IMG/VR virus record: IMGVR_UViG_3300001533_002025
Span: 1-48,140 of that record
DNA: 48,140 bases
Source: a virus
Reading direction: 5' to 3' (one strand)
Positions 1 to 7,416 of the stretch are shown here, piece by piece. The notes beneath the pieces were generated by a model. It did not search any database, was not told the origin of the DNA, and saw only the letters and a program-made list of their open reading frames with translations. The position numbers were made by a program, and so were the translations under genes. The first letter of the stretch is position 1, and every line of letters begins with the position of its first letter.

Positions 1-1503
1 AAAGGAAGCAGCATTAGAAGCATTACTTGAAATAGTAGCATAACCTTCTACATCTAATTCAGAACCATCCCATATAAGTCCAGTTCCATCTATTTGAGAT
101 CCCCTTTCATTATAAGCATCAGTTAATTTATTAGACGAATTAGAATACCAAGAATAAGTATTATGATATTTAGAACCAGAATCATTTAGCCATGATTTAG
201 CTTCTTGACCTGATTTAGCATTAGAAGAAATAGTTGCAATTCTAGTTTGATTATAATATTGAGTGTGATCATCATCAGATAATCCTGTTAAATTACCATG
301 ATCTGCAGCTTGAGCTGCTTGGAATGTAGTAGAAAATGCAGATTGTACTTCAATTGGTGTATCAACTCCTTCTCTATAAACTATTCTACCAACTAACAAT
401 CCTCCCTCTCCAATACAACCTGGAGGAGACGCTGGAGGAGTAGCATTCTCAGCATCGGCTGATGAAGTAGAATTAACATCACCATATAACATAGCGAGTT
501 CTCCATCATTATTCTTAGGAAGAATATAAAACCAAACAACTCCATATCTATTATTAGTATGAGCTGTTAGAACTCCATCATTATTGTAATGTAAATTAGA
601 CCATTGAGTTGCTGTCTGACTACTAACTGTCCAACTATCAACACCATTAGGTCTGAACTTAACAAAAGTATCACCGTCAGAAGTATCTTTAGCTGAAACA
701 TCATGTTCATTAAGACGAGTCCATAGTTTACCAGCTGTTAAAGTTACATTTCTAGTACCAGTATCACCAAGCATCAATCCACCTATATGATCATCACGTA
801 TTATCCATCCTTGACCATCAAATCTTTCCATGACATTAGTAAGAAAATCATTTACTTTCCATGGTTTATTAAATACACACGCAACACCAGACCTATTAGC
901 AACTATACCAAGAGGAAAATCAGTATCAAAATCAAAGTCAAAAGTATCTTTAATAGTTACCTGTGGAGATCCAGCATTATACTCAATACCTACAAATTTA
1001 AGATCTCCTTTGCTAACTTGGTTACCAGTTGATTCAGACCACACAATAGTATATAAATCATCATAATCATTATCGGTAGGCCTTAAAAGACCTGTACCTT
1101 TTCCAACATCAAAAGTTATATCAGTTCCTACATTTGAACCAGATGTAATAGTTCCACCAGATAAAAGTCCAGGTGAATTACCAAATTTCCACCAAGTTCT
1201 AATATTATCATATGGTGATGCACCAAGTGCTACATCATCAAAATGAATATCATAAGTATTAATTGTATTACTAGAAAGAGATTGAGTTGAAATAGATATT
1301 ACATCTATGTGATCTGGAGTAGTACCTGATGGTTGATAAAGAATACCGAACCAATTAGTCATATTAGAAGATGGGAAATGAATATCTTTATTTCCAGAAT
1401 GACCATAATAGCTACCGCTAACAGCTTCTAAAGTATTAGCTTGATTAGTCCATTCGGTGGCATCTATCACATCATCTGCACTTTTCTCATCTTTCCAGCT
1501 CAT
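1..1503 (-). CDS. tail fibre / receptor-binding structural protein (partial, C-terminus outside window)
   Basis: The reverse strand is open from an ATG at 1503 to the window edge, about 500 codons. The start follows an AAGAGAT-type ribosome site. The N-terminus (MSWKDEKSADDVIDATEW) resembles the start of phage tail or collar proteins. The protein is rich in Gly, Ser, Thr, Asn and Asp. It contains a GLSDDDHTQYY segment, a motif widespread in phage tail fibres and baseplate proteins, at about residue 390. This is the last gene of the late module, so a role in host attachment is inferred. Its 5' untranslated region contains a copy of the repeated RNA element at 1548-1650. The exact receptor-binding domain lies outside the window. 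Confidence 0.75.
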   Translation of the reverse strand, partial: MSWKDEKSADDVIDATEWTNQANTLEAVSGSYYGHSGNKDIHFPSSNMTNWFGILYQPSGTTPDHIDVISISTQSLSSNTINTYDIHFDDVALGASPYDNIRTWWKFGNSPGLLSGGTITSGSNVGTDITFDVGKGTGLLRPTDNDYDDLYTIVWSESTGNQVSKGDLKFVGIEYNAGSPQVTIKDTFDFDFDTDFPLGIVANRSGVACVFNKPWKVNDFLTNVMERFDGQGWIIRDDHIGGLMLGDTGTRNVTLTAGKLWTRLNEHDVSAKDTSDGDTFVKFRPNGVDSWTVSSQTATQWSNLHYNNDGVLTAHTNNRYGVVWFYILPKNNDGELAMLYGDVNSTSSADAENATPPASPPGCIGEGGLLVGRIVYREGVDTPIEVQSAFSTTFQAAQAADHGNLTGLSDDDHTQYYNQTRIATISSNAKSGQEAKSWLNDSGSKYHNTYSWYSNSSNKLTDAYNERGSQIDGTGLIWDGSELDVEGYATISSNASNAASF

Positions 1504-1547
1504 ATATTCATATCTCTTAAATCATTTAAACAATAATACTCAAATAT

Positions 1548-1650
1548 CCACGAGGATTGCCGTAAACACCCCTCTAAGGCAAGATCTTTTGAAATAGGTA
1601 TAATACCATTCGGTACTACCCACAATGGCTTAGAATCCACGTATGGGGCC
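1548..1650 (-). ncRNA. repeated structured RNA element, copy A
   Basis: Read on the minus strand, this gap between two structural genes contains GGATTCTAAGCCATT (1638-1624), AATGGT with a GGTATTATACC hairpin (about 1610-1595), AAAAGATCTTGCC (1590-1578) and GGCAATCCTC (1561-1552). GCCATT can pair with AATGGT. TTGCC can pair with GGCAA while GAGG (1574-1571) pairs with CCTC (1555-1552), which is an interleaved, pseudoknot arrangement. The same blocks recur near 22,070, 27,791 and 37,268. The element ends about 50 nt before the tail fibre start codon. The function is unknown. Confidence 0.55.
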
Positions 1651-1714
1651 TTTAAATTGAAAACATAGTTTCTACTCTACATAGTTAAAACTAACAAAAA
1701 ACATAGAATAAATA

Positions 1715-1775
1715 TTGAGGGTTGTCTAAGCGTCCTTAGTTTCTATAAAACGATATCTCTGTGCGTTAGACTCAA
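1715..1775 (-). terminator. long hairpin downstream of the zinc-ribbon gene
   Basis: On the minus strand TTGAGTCTAACGC (1775-1763) pairs with GCTTAGAC and CTCAA (1731-1715), with one bulged base and a short internal loop. It lies just after the stop codon at 1790 and before RNA element copy A. It may be a 3'-end or processing structure. It ends in CCCTCAA, loosely resembling the CCTCA block of the repeated element. Confidence 0.35.
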
Positions 1776-1789
1776 CACAATACAATTCA

Positions 1790-2473
1790 CTATTCGTATA
1801 CTAATTCAACGTCACCACTTTCTTGAATCTCCATAATAGTTTTATGATTGACACCTTTAATTGTTTCTTGATATCCTAATTTGTAGACTCTCCATCTTTC
1901 TTCTGTACTATCTTGATAGAATTGGAGTCTATGGCCTTTAACTTTTGTCCCGCATTCAGTGCACATCCATTTATCTGTTTCTCTTAGATGATTAAAATGT
2001 TTGCCACACTTAGGGCACTCCCAATAAGTTTGAGCACCGCATTTAAGACATTTATGTGTTTTAACATTATTACCAATGTCTAATATTTTAAAATTACTTG
2101 ACTTAAGCCATTTCTCACAATTAGGACAATAAATATAATTAGTAGTTTTAACATAATTAGTTGTTAAAGCTCCTATTACTCTTTTGTTATCATCTATATT
2201 TACTTCATACTTAGGAAGAAATATATTAGATTTAGTAGGTATCCCTTTTTCTTCTCTTATTCTTTTAGCAAGAGTTGGTGGAAAAGGATATAAACCAAAT
2301 TTAATTAATTTATCTTGTTCAACTTCATCAAAGATATGTGTTTTCAGAGTATATGGATCATATTGCGGTAATGAAGTACCATCTTCATAATGTGCAATCC
2401 ACATAAATACCCAAGCACCATCTTTAGATGTAGTGTGATTAAACTGAGGGGTGGATCCCTTATCTTTTTGCAT
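1790..2473 (-). CDS. zinc-ribbon protein of the tail region, unknown function
   Basis: About 227 residues. I start at the ATG at 2473 because a GGAGG ribosome site lies 11 nt upstream; the longer frame would begin with GTG and include that site. The C-terminal half contains three CxxC-type pairs (CPNC, CLKC, CPKC and CTEC) typical of tandem zinc ribbons. The N-terminal half has W- and Y-rich segments. Similar small zinc-ribbon proteins occur in phage terminase or tail neighbourhoods, but I do not recognise this family. Its position between structural genes suggests a virion or assembly role. Confidence 0.7.
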   Translation of the reverse strand: MQKDKGSTPQFNHTTSKDGAWVFMWIAHYEDGTSLPQYDPYTLKTHIFDEVEQDKLIKFGLYPFPPTLAKRIREEKGIPTKSNIFLPKYEVNIDDNKRVIGALTTNYVKTTNYIYCPNCEKWLKSSNFKILDIGNNVKTHKCLKCGAQTYWECPKCGKHFNHLRETDKWMCTECGTKVKGHRLQFYQDSTEERWRVYKLGYQETIKGVNHKTIMEIQESGDVELVYE

Positions 2474-2526
2474 TATATTGCATGCCTCCACTGAATTTAC
2501 GAAATAAAAACATTAATAACATTTAT

Positions 2527-3150
2527 TTAGCTGACTTCATCCCAAACCCATGTGTAGGTTTCTGTTCCTGGATTACCTGAACTTGCATTTGATCCAACCC
2601 AAGCTTGATGAACTAAAGCTTTGGAATAAACAAAATGTGCTGTGTCGTTAGGTTCTACTTTTCTAGCATCAACTGTAAAAGCACTACCAAGAGCTGATGC
2701 ACTTTCTGCATTAGAACTTGCAGAATAAGAACCATGTTCTGATATTTTAGCACCAGAAACTCCTTGTGTACCAGTAGCTTGTTCATAACTACCACTAGCT
2801 AGACCATATTCTGATCCATCACCAGATACATCCATTACAACAACCATTCCAGAATCTTTTGTGCTCTTCCAATTGAATAAATCACCATCGCAATACCATC
2901 TCATAGATGATACATAAGTGAAATCATATGTTCCACCATTGCCTCCACTTATCCATAGGAAGTGTGTTTTCCAATAACTTGGATTGTGCCCAGAATCAGG
3001 AATAGGTATAGGATTACTATCGCCAGGCTCAGCACTATCCATAGTGCAATATCTTGCTGTAACTGAAGTTGCAGAACCACTAAGTAATGTCATTCCTGCT
3101 GTTTCCCAAGTTGCTCCATTCATTTCAGCTACATATACATCTGCTGGCAT
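2527..3150 (-). CDS. structural protein of the tail region, unknown
   Basis: 207 residues starting at an ATG preceded by AGGAG. It is Gly/Ser/Thr-rich with aromatic residues in beta-like segments (HFLWISGGNGG, TYTWVWDEVS at the C-terminus). This is the composition of beta-rich virion proteins. It occupies the place after the tail chaperone gene where siphoviruses usually encode the tape measure. At 207 residues and without helical repeats it is not a tape measure. A distal tail or decoration role is possible. Confidence 0.6.
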   Translation of the reverse strand: MPADVYVAEMNGATWETAGMTLLSGSATSVTARYCTMDSAEPGDSNPIPIPDSGHNPSYWKTHFLWISGGNGGTYDFTYVSSMRWYCDGDLFNWKSTKDSGMVVVMDVSGDGSEYGLASGSYEQATGTQGVSGAKISEHGSYSASSNAESASALGSAFTVDARKVEPNDTAHFVYSKALVHQAWVGSNASSGNPGTETYTWVWDEVS

Positions 3151-3209
3151 ATTTTCTCCTATTTCTATTATTTACATTAATACAAAAACATATAACATAC
3201 ATCTGTGAA

Positions 3210-3416
3210 TTATCTTCTTCGTCCTCTCTTAGATTTACGCTCAATTTCTTTTTGTTGATCAACTCTTTGTTTCCATCTATAAACAAGAGATCTTTCTAAA
3301 AAAGATATCCCAACTGGATCCTCATATCTCAGTGTTCCTAATTGTTTTGGCGTTACGTGAAGTAATTTACAAATTTCAAATTCCAAATATCCAATTCCAC
3401 TTTCAACGAAAGGATT
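3210..3416 (-). CDS. tail assembly chaperone C-terminal extension (gpT-like), read by a +1 frameshift
   Basis: This minus-strand frame has no start codon of its own. It overlaps the end of the upstream chaperone frame and stays open for 68 codons to a TAA at 3210-3212. It encodes a helical, basic segment (ICKLLHVTPKQLGTL, ending KSKRGRRR). Such a segment is typical of gpT-type tail assembly chaperone extensions, which sit directly after a gpG-like frame in siphoviruses. The zero frame reads TCC TTT CGT TGA at 3414-3403. A +1 slip of the Phe tRNA from TTT to TTC enters this frame. The product would be a gpG-T fusion. Confidence 0.6.
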   Translation of the reverse strand, partial: NPFVESGIGYLEFEICKLLHVTPKQLGTLRYEDPVGISFLERSLVYRWKQRVDQQKEIERKSKRGRRR

Positions 3417-3915
3417 CTATGTCTTCCTCAGACAATCCACTGCCTTGTTGGAATGATTGGATTAATTTAGTTATGAAATTTTGTAATGTCTCAAAAGAAA
3501 CACTATGTTGCCAAAAGTCTTCATCTAGTGATTTATCAACTGAGAGATTAGATGCTATTTTATTCATACCTGAATATATATCCTTCATTTTTTCTAATGA
3601 TTCAGCATCCATTTTACCTTCATATTTAGCAGCTTGTACCGATAAAGACAATATCTGTAAAAACTCAAATTGACTAGGTCTTCGTGCAAGGATTGTTCTT
3701 TTTGTTTCTGGTGAAGAGCTAAAAGTTACGTAGATTGTATCTTCTTCGTAATCTCTCTCTAACTTTTCTCTTGTAGCCAGAGACTTTGCTTGACTAATTG
3801 AATCTGTTTTAGAAGATTTCTTTGCCTTTTGTTTTAGAGAACTTATTTTTTCTTTCTTTATAACCTTTTTATCTTTAGATTTTTCTTCTTTAGGGTTGTT
3901 TTCTTTTTCTGTCAT
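3403..3915 (-). CDS. tail assembly chaperone (gpG-like)
   Basis: 170 residues from the ATG at 3915, which has a GGAGG site about 11 nt upstream; a longer version would start at GTG. The N-terminal 60 residues are Lys/Glu/Ser-rich and probably disordered. The rest is helical with a phage chaperone-like core (RPSQFEFLQILSLS). It follows the tail tube genes, where lambda-type viruses encode the gpG chaperone that guides tail-tube and tape-measure assembly. The frame ends at TGA 3405-3403 next to a possible slippery TTT CGT TGA site. Confidence 0.65.
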   Translation of the reverse strand: MTEKENNPKEEKSKDKKVIKKEKISSLKQKAKKSSKTDSISQAKSLATREKLERDYEEDTIYVTFSSSPETKRTILARRPSQFEFLQILSLSVQAAKYEGKMDAESLEKMKDIYSGMNKIASNLSVDKSLDEDFWQHSVSFETLQNFITKLIQSFQQGSGLSEEDIESFR

Positions 3916-3985
3916 TCGGATGTTCACCTCCTATAATTTGAATACCATAAAAAAAAAAAATACATAAATACATTAAGTCCTATCT

Positions 3986-4438
3986 TTATCCAAAGTCAGT
4001 GATATATGTTCCGCCACCAGCCAAATATGATACTGATGATACTTTGTACGGAGATAACACTGTAAAGTCGATTGACCCTTCTGTAATTGTATCTGCATCT
4101 CCTAAAGATAAATCAAAGCCTGTTATAGCACAAGATTTAAAGTAGAAATGTAGAGACTTTGGTCCAGCACTTCCTGAAACCCATGCATTAGTACCGCTAA
4201 TAGTATTTGCTAGCAAAGCACCTGCCGCATCTTTATCTAACTTACATGCTGTTAAAGAACCATCTATCGACATAGAACCTGCTACGAAGTAATTACCTTC
4301 TTCACCAACTAGCTCTTGTTCTACTGTACCTCTATCAAAAGTTAAGCTAAAGTCAGAAAGACCTAAAGTTGAGTGAGTCTTATCACCAATTTCTATGACT
4401 GCATCATTACCTCTATATGTTATTGGGTTTGTTGCCAT
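3986..4438 (-). CDS. major tail tube protein, paralogue 2
   Basis: 150 residues, ATG after a GAGGTGA site. It shares long segments with the gene immediately upstream: FSLTFDRGTVEQELVG, then GN.F..G..SIDGS, and a C-terminal GDADTI.E.SIDFT.L.PY pattern. The size, beta-rich composition and position between the tail terminator and the chaperone identify it as a siphovirus tail tube subunit. The tandem paralogues could form a mixed tube, or one may be specialised for the tail ends. Confidence 0.75.
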   Translation of the reverse strand: MATNPITYRGNDAVIEIGDKTHSTLGLSDFSLTFDRGTVEQELVGEEGNYFVAGSMSIDGSLTACKLDKDAAGALLANTISGTNAWVSGSAGPKSLHFYFKSCAITGFDLSLGDADTITEGSIDFTVLSPYKVSSVSYLAGGGTYITDFG

Positions 4439-4454
4439 ATTTCATCTCACCTCA

Positions 4455-4895
4455 TTAGCCAGTATCTTCGATATGGCCAGTACTTGTATCTATATTAACT
4501 TGATACGGATTTAAGATTGTAAAATCTATAGATGCCTCTGATATTGTATCTGCATCTCCAATACTTATATCATATCCAGTTACCTGAGCAGAATTAAAGT
4601 ACCAACTTAAATCGGATCCAGTACTACCAGAAACTTTTATGTAACTACTTTCTATGATACTCTCTAGAGAATCTGCATTACCAGACGCAGCAAACCTGCA
4701 GTTTGTAAAAGAACCATCTATACTTAGTGCTCCTTGAGAAAACCAGTTACCAGGTTGTCCTACTAACTCTTGTTCCACTGTACCTCTATCAAAAGTTAAG
4801 GAGAAATCAGAAAAAGCCCAAACAGAATGATCTTTCCAAGAACCGCCTTCTTTCATAAGAGCCACTTTTGCATCTTTACCAGTTACTGTTCCCAT
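4455..4895 (-). CDS. major tail tube protein, paralogue 1
   Basis: 146 residues. It is paralogous to the next gene over nearly its full length, with the same FSLTFDRGTVEQELVG block at about residues 30-45 and the GDADTI motif near residue 115. It begins 44 nt after the predicted tail terminator gene ends. The duplication is old enough that the middle thirds (around NADSLESIIESS versus DAAGALLANTIS) have diverged. Confidence 0.75.
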   Translation of the reverse strand: MGTVTGKDAKVALMKEGGSWKDHSVWAFSDFSLTFDRGTVEQELVGQPGNWFSQGALSIDGSFTNCRFAASGNADSLESIIESSYIKVSGSTGSDLSWYFNSAQVTGYDISIGDADTISEASIDFTILNPYQVNIDTSTGHIEDTG

Positions 4896-4938
4896 ATTTA
4901 ATACCTTTTTATTATTTATTACTTATTATTACATACAA

Positions 4939-5352
4939 TTAATCATTTTTTTCTTCTGAAAATGTCCATGTTAAAATTTTTCTATGAGCATGAAGGGAAT
5001 CTTCCCACATATAATTATCGTTTATTTTTCTTAAACCATTACCAGAAATATTTCCTGATAATAACGCTGGTTTTATATTATCACATATTTGCTCTAGTTC
5101 CTGTATAGAATCTCTAGAATAAACATCAACTTGAAATGAATTATTATCACGGCTTAATTTACTTCCGTGTGGAGAGGTCCCCCACCCAAGATATCCATAC
5201 GATTCTCCACCAGCTTGAGATAAAGTAATACAAGGATAAGAGTCACTTAAATTACCAAATCCTACTCTTATATTAGATACCCCTACTTGACTAGATATTT
5301 TTGAATCTTGAATTAATAAATGTCTCATTGATGAATATGCTGAATAACTCAT
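4939..5352 (-). CDS. tail terminator / tail completion protein
   Basis: 137 residues. The pattern YPCITLSQAGG, then SRDNNSFQVDVYSRD, a helix with ELEQICDNI and a C-terminal HRKILTWTF strand matches the DUF3168/tail terminator type fold found between HK97 gp10-like and tail tube genes. The gene order here is exactly that. It would cap the tail tube at the head-proximal end. Confidence 0.65.
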   Translation of the reverse strand: MSYSAYSSMRHLLIQDSKISSQVGVSNIRVGFGNLSDSYPCITLSQAGGESYGYLGWGTSPHGSKLSRDNNSFQVDVYSRDSIQELEQICDNIKPALLSGNISGNGLRKINDNYMWEDSLHAHRKILTWTFSEEKND

Positions 5353-5354
5353 TT

Positions 5355-5852
5355 TTATCTCCTAATATTTGTTCTTAACCAATATGTTATGTCATCTTTA
5401 AATATATCTATACATTCAGATTTCTTATCTTGTATTGCATCATATAAAAAATGCATTGGCTGTTGTCCTTTAACAGACCATACAGTAACCCATCTACCAG
5501 TTCCAGGATCTCTAAAATGTAATGGTTTTCCGCTATTAGATACAATAGGACCAGTTGTACCAAATTCAACATATTTTGCATGAGGAGAATAATTTACTAA
5601 AACTACTTCTACACTACCAGCTTTATATTCAGGATTAGTATAATCCCAGGATGTAGCTATAGCTTTATTTTCAGGTCTTCCTGATTTAGTATAAGGATAT
5701 TTAGATCTTGACATTACAATTTCTGTAGCTCTTTTCTTAATAAGTTTAACACATCCATTTAAACCAAGTCTAGCTCCCATTTTGCCAGCATGCTTAGCAC
5801 TTCCAGCATTTCTTATGATAGTATTCGCACCTTTAACTTTTACGTTTATCAT
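5355..5852 (-). CDS. HK97 gp10-like neck / tail completion protein
   Basis: 165 residues. It contains the family signature HAKYVEFGTTGP near residue 107, an N-terminal helical region with basic residues and a C-terminal helix. HK97 gp10-like proteins occur between the head-tail connectors and the tail terminator, as here. The start ATG abuts the stop of the preceding connector gene, indicating translational coupling. Confidence 0.8.
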   Translation of the reverse strand: MINVKVKGANTIIRNAGSAKHAGKMGARLGLNGCVKLIKKRATEIVMSRSKYPYTKSGRPENKAIATSWDYTNPEYKAGSVEVVLVNYSPHAKYVEFGTTGPIVSNSGKPLHFRDPGTGRWVTVWSVKGQQPMHFLYDAIQDKKSECIDIFKDDITYWLRTNIRR

Positions 5853-6169
5853 TATAATCTACTCAATAATGTCTTTATGTGATGACCAGAAGAATCTGTA
5901 TATTTAGACCTTACAATATAATCTTTGCTATTATATCTAACTCGATTATCTACATCTACGGATGTTCCTGATTCAAAATAACCAATTAATCTTACATTAT
6001 CAAATTCACCAGGCAACGTTTTAATCTGTTCTGCAGTGACCGTCTGCATTCTACAATCAGTTGAAGTATCTGAATAAGTCCAAGTTCTTTTCCACTCATC
6101 TAAACTATTCTGAGAACTAGAATAAGTTCCTAGATATGCTTGATGTATCATTAATGAATCAAATGTCAT
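5852..6169 (-). CDS. head closure / head-tail joining protein
   Basis: 105 residues of beta-rich sequence. It includes DCRMQTVTAEQ and a terminal VRYNSKDYIVRSKYTD segment of the kind seen in SPP1 gp16-like head completion proteins. It overlaps the HNH gene by 4 nt and abuts the gp10-like gene. Assigned mainly from order, size and pattern. Confidence 0.55.
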   Translation of the reverse strand: MTFDSLMIHQAYLGTYSSSQNSLDEWKRTWTYSDTSTDCRMQTVTAEQIKTLPGEFDNVRLIGYFESGTSVDVDNRVRYNSKDYIVRSKYTDSSGHHIKTLLSRL

Positions 6170-6390
6170 TTTATATGATGTATCCTTTTATGACAACTAT
6201 CACAAACAGTTATTAGATTATCTGGATGATGCGATCCACCAAGACCAACGGGTCTTATATGATGACACACTGGATGATTTAAAGGTCCTCTACCACATAG
6301 CTGACAAATATACCTATCTCTATCAAAAATATGGAATCTTAGGTTGTTCCAGTTTTTAGGGTATCTATCATCTGGTCTACGGTATACCAT
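6166..6390 (-). CDS. HNH endonuclease within the connector module
   Basis: 74 residues with a complete compact HNH motif: CQLCG at about residues 34-38, then CHHIRPVGLGG, DNLITVC, CDSCHKRIHH. The two CxxC pairs bind structural zinc; His-His and Asn are the catalytic residues of the family. In HK97-like phages a small HNH protein assists terminase in DNA packaging, but it normally sits next to the terminase. Here it is embedded between two connector genes with overlaps at both ends, so a packaging role or a homing origin are both possible. Confidence 0.8.
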   Translation of the reverse strand: MVYRRPDDRYPKNWNNLRFHIFDRDRYICQLCGRGPLNHPVCHHIRPVGLGGSHHPDNLITVCDSCHKRIHHIK

Positions 6391-6809
6391 TAATCATTTA
6401 CTTTCCTTAAAACATAATCACTTGGAGAAGCTAATTTATTTAGCATCTCTATAGCAGCTTGATGCCATGTTTTACTTACTATAAAAGGACTAGATTGAAT
6501 ATCTGTTCCTCTTGATATTGGTTGTGCTAAAGTATAAGAATAATCTCCTAGTCTTTCAGAACTAAGTGTATAATATTTCTTTGCTAATCTAGGAGTACTA
6601 ATTAGATTACTAATAATTAATAATAATACAGGAATCCTAGCATCTGAATTCAAAGAACCACCATTAAAGAATACTCTAGATACATATTCTTCCATAGATT
6701 CTATTTTTAATAATATTTCTGCAGTAGATACATCATTATAATCCAATGGAGGTGTAACAAAATTTCTTACATCCATTTCTGATACTACTACAGGCGAATA
6801 ATCAGCCAT
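6390..6809 (-). CDS. head-tail adaptor (connector) protein
   Basis: 139 residues beginning after a GAGGT site. It is mostly helical with an N-terminal VVVSEMDVRNFV and STAEILLKIESMEEYV segment. This resembles HK97 gp6 / SPP1 gp15-type adaptors, which bind beneath the portal. It lies downstream of the major capsid gene and upstream of the closure protein, the expected place. Confidence 0.6.
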   Translation of the reverse strand: MADYSPVVVSEMDVRNFVTPPLDYNDVSTAEILLKIESMEEYVSRVFFNGGSLNSDARIPVLLLIISNLISTPRLAKKYYTLSSERLGDYSYTLAQPISRGTDIQSSPFIVSKTWHQAAIEMLNKLASPSDYVLRKVND

Positions 6810-6819
6810 GATCTAACCT

Positions 6820-7071
6820 CTATATCCTAGGATCTACATCTATTAAATTAACTTTCTTTCTAGTTTTAATAGATTGATCAATAGGAAAAGGAAATTGTTT
6901 GATTTGATATGTATGATAATCAGTTTCTCCACCGCCTAAATCTATTTCTTCTAAGACATCTAGATCTTCTAATTTGTCATCATTATATTTAGTTCTATCT
7001 TCCATAGCTTTTCTTCTATTATCTTGATATTTCTTTGTCATCCAATACTGATCTCCTTTTCCAGTTAACAT
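6820..7071 (-). CDS. small head-module protein, unknown
   Basis: 83 residues, highly charged, with a central acidic DKLEDLDVLEEIDLGGGE segment. An AAGGT ribosome site lies 7 nt before the ATG at 7071. A second in-frame ATG at 7041, preceded by AAGGAGAT, is an alternative start. It is in the head-tail interface cluster but I recognise no family. Confidence 0.6.
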   Translation of the reverse strand: MLTGKGDQYWMTKKYQDNRRKAMEDRTKYNDDKLEDLDVLEEIDLGGGETDYHTYQIKQFPFPIDQSIKTRKKVNLIDVDPRI

Positions 7072-7089
7072 TCTAATTACCTTCTCTAT

Positions 7090-7335
7090 TTACCAATATG
7101 TATTAAAACCAGGTACATAATATGCAGTTCCACCTATAGTAAACTTAAACCATGCTGTTGCTGATGCCGCTGGTAATGCTTGACTTGAATTGAATCCACC
7201 ACCAGATGCCATCCATTTTCCAGTCCAAGTTTGTGAACTAAATGAAACTCCATCGTTGGGAGCGTATAAACCTCTTCCACCATCTTTTAGAGTAAATTTT
7301 TCTACTTCTAATGCTGGGAGTTTTACTCCTACCAT
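7090..7335 (-). CDS. small head-module protein, unknown
   Basis: 81 residues, Gly/Ser/aromatic-rich and beta-like (TWTGKWMASGGGF, AWFKFTIGGTAYYV). It lies just downstream of the major capsid gene and its terminator-like hairpin. It could be a minor virion or decoration component. No family recognised. Confidence 0.6.
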   Translation of the reverse strand: MVGVKLPALEVEKFTLKDGGRGLYAPNDGVSFSSQTWTGKWMASGGGFNSSQALPAASATAWFKFTIGGTAYYVPGFNTYW

Positions 7336-7388
7336 ATTCCCAACCTCTATTGTTTTTATTAAACATTAATACATAAAAAATATAAGAA

Positions 7389-7404
7389 GAGGATATAAAT
7401 CCTC
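7389..7404 (-). terminator. hairpin after the major capsid gene
   Basis: A perfect 6-bp stem GAGGAT/ATCCTC with a 4-nt loop lies 12 nt after the capsid stop codon. On the minus strand it is followed by a T-rich run, the form expected of an archaeal terminator or a stabilising 3' end for an abundant capsid mRNA. Confidence 0.5.
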
Positions 7405-7416
7405 ATCTATTTTACA

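Noticed and set aside
787-1066. Plus-strand open frames opposite the tail fibre gene
   Set aside because: They are antisense shadows of a long coding frame and have no ribosome site.
2473-2491. Longer N-terminus for the zinc-ribbon gene from GTG at 2491
   Set aside because: That start would place the GGAGG ribosome site inside the coding region; the ATG at 2473 fits better.
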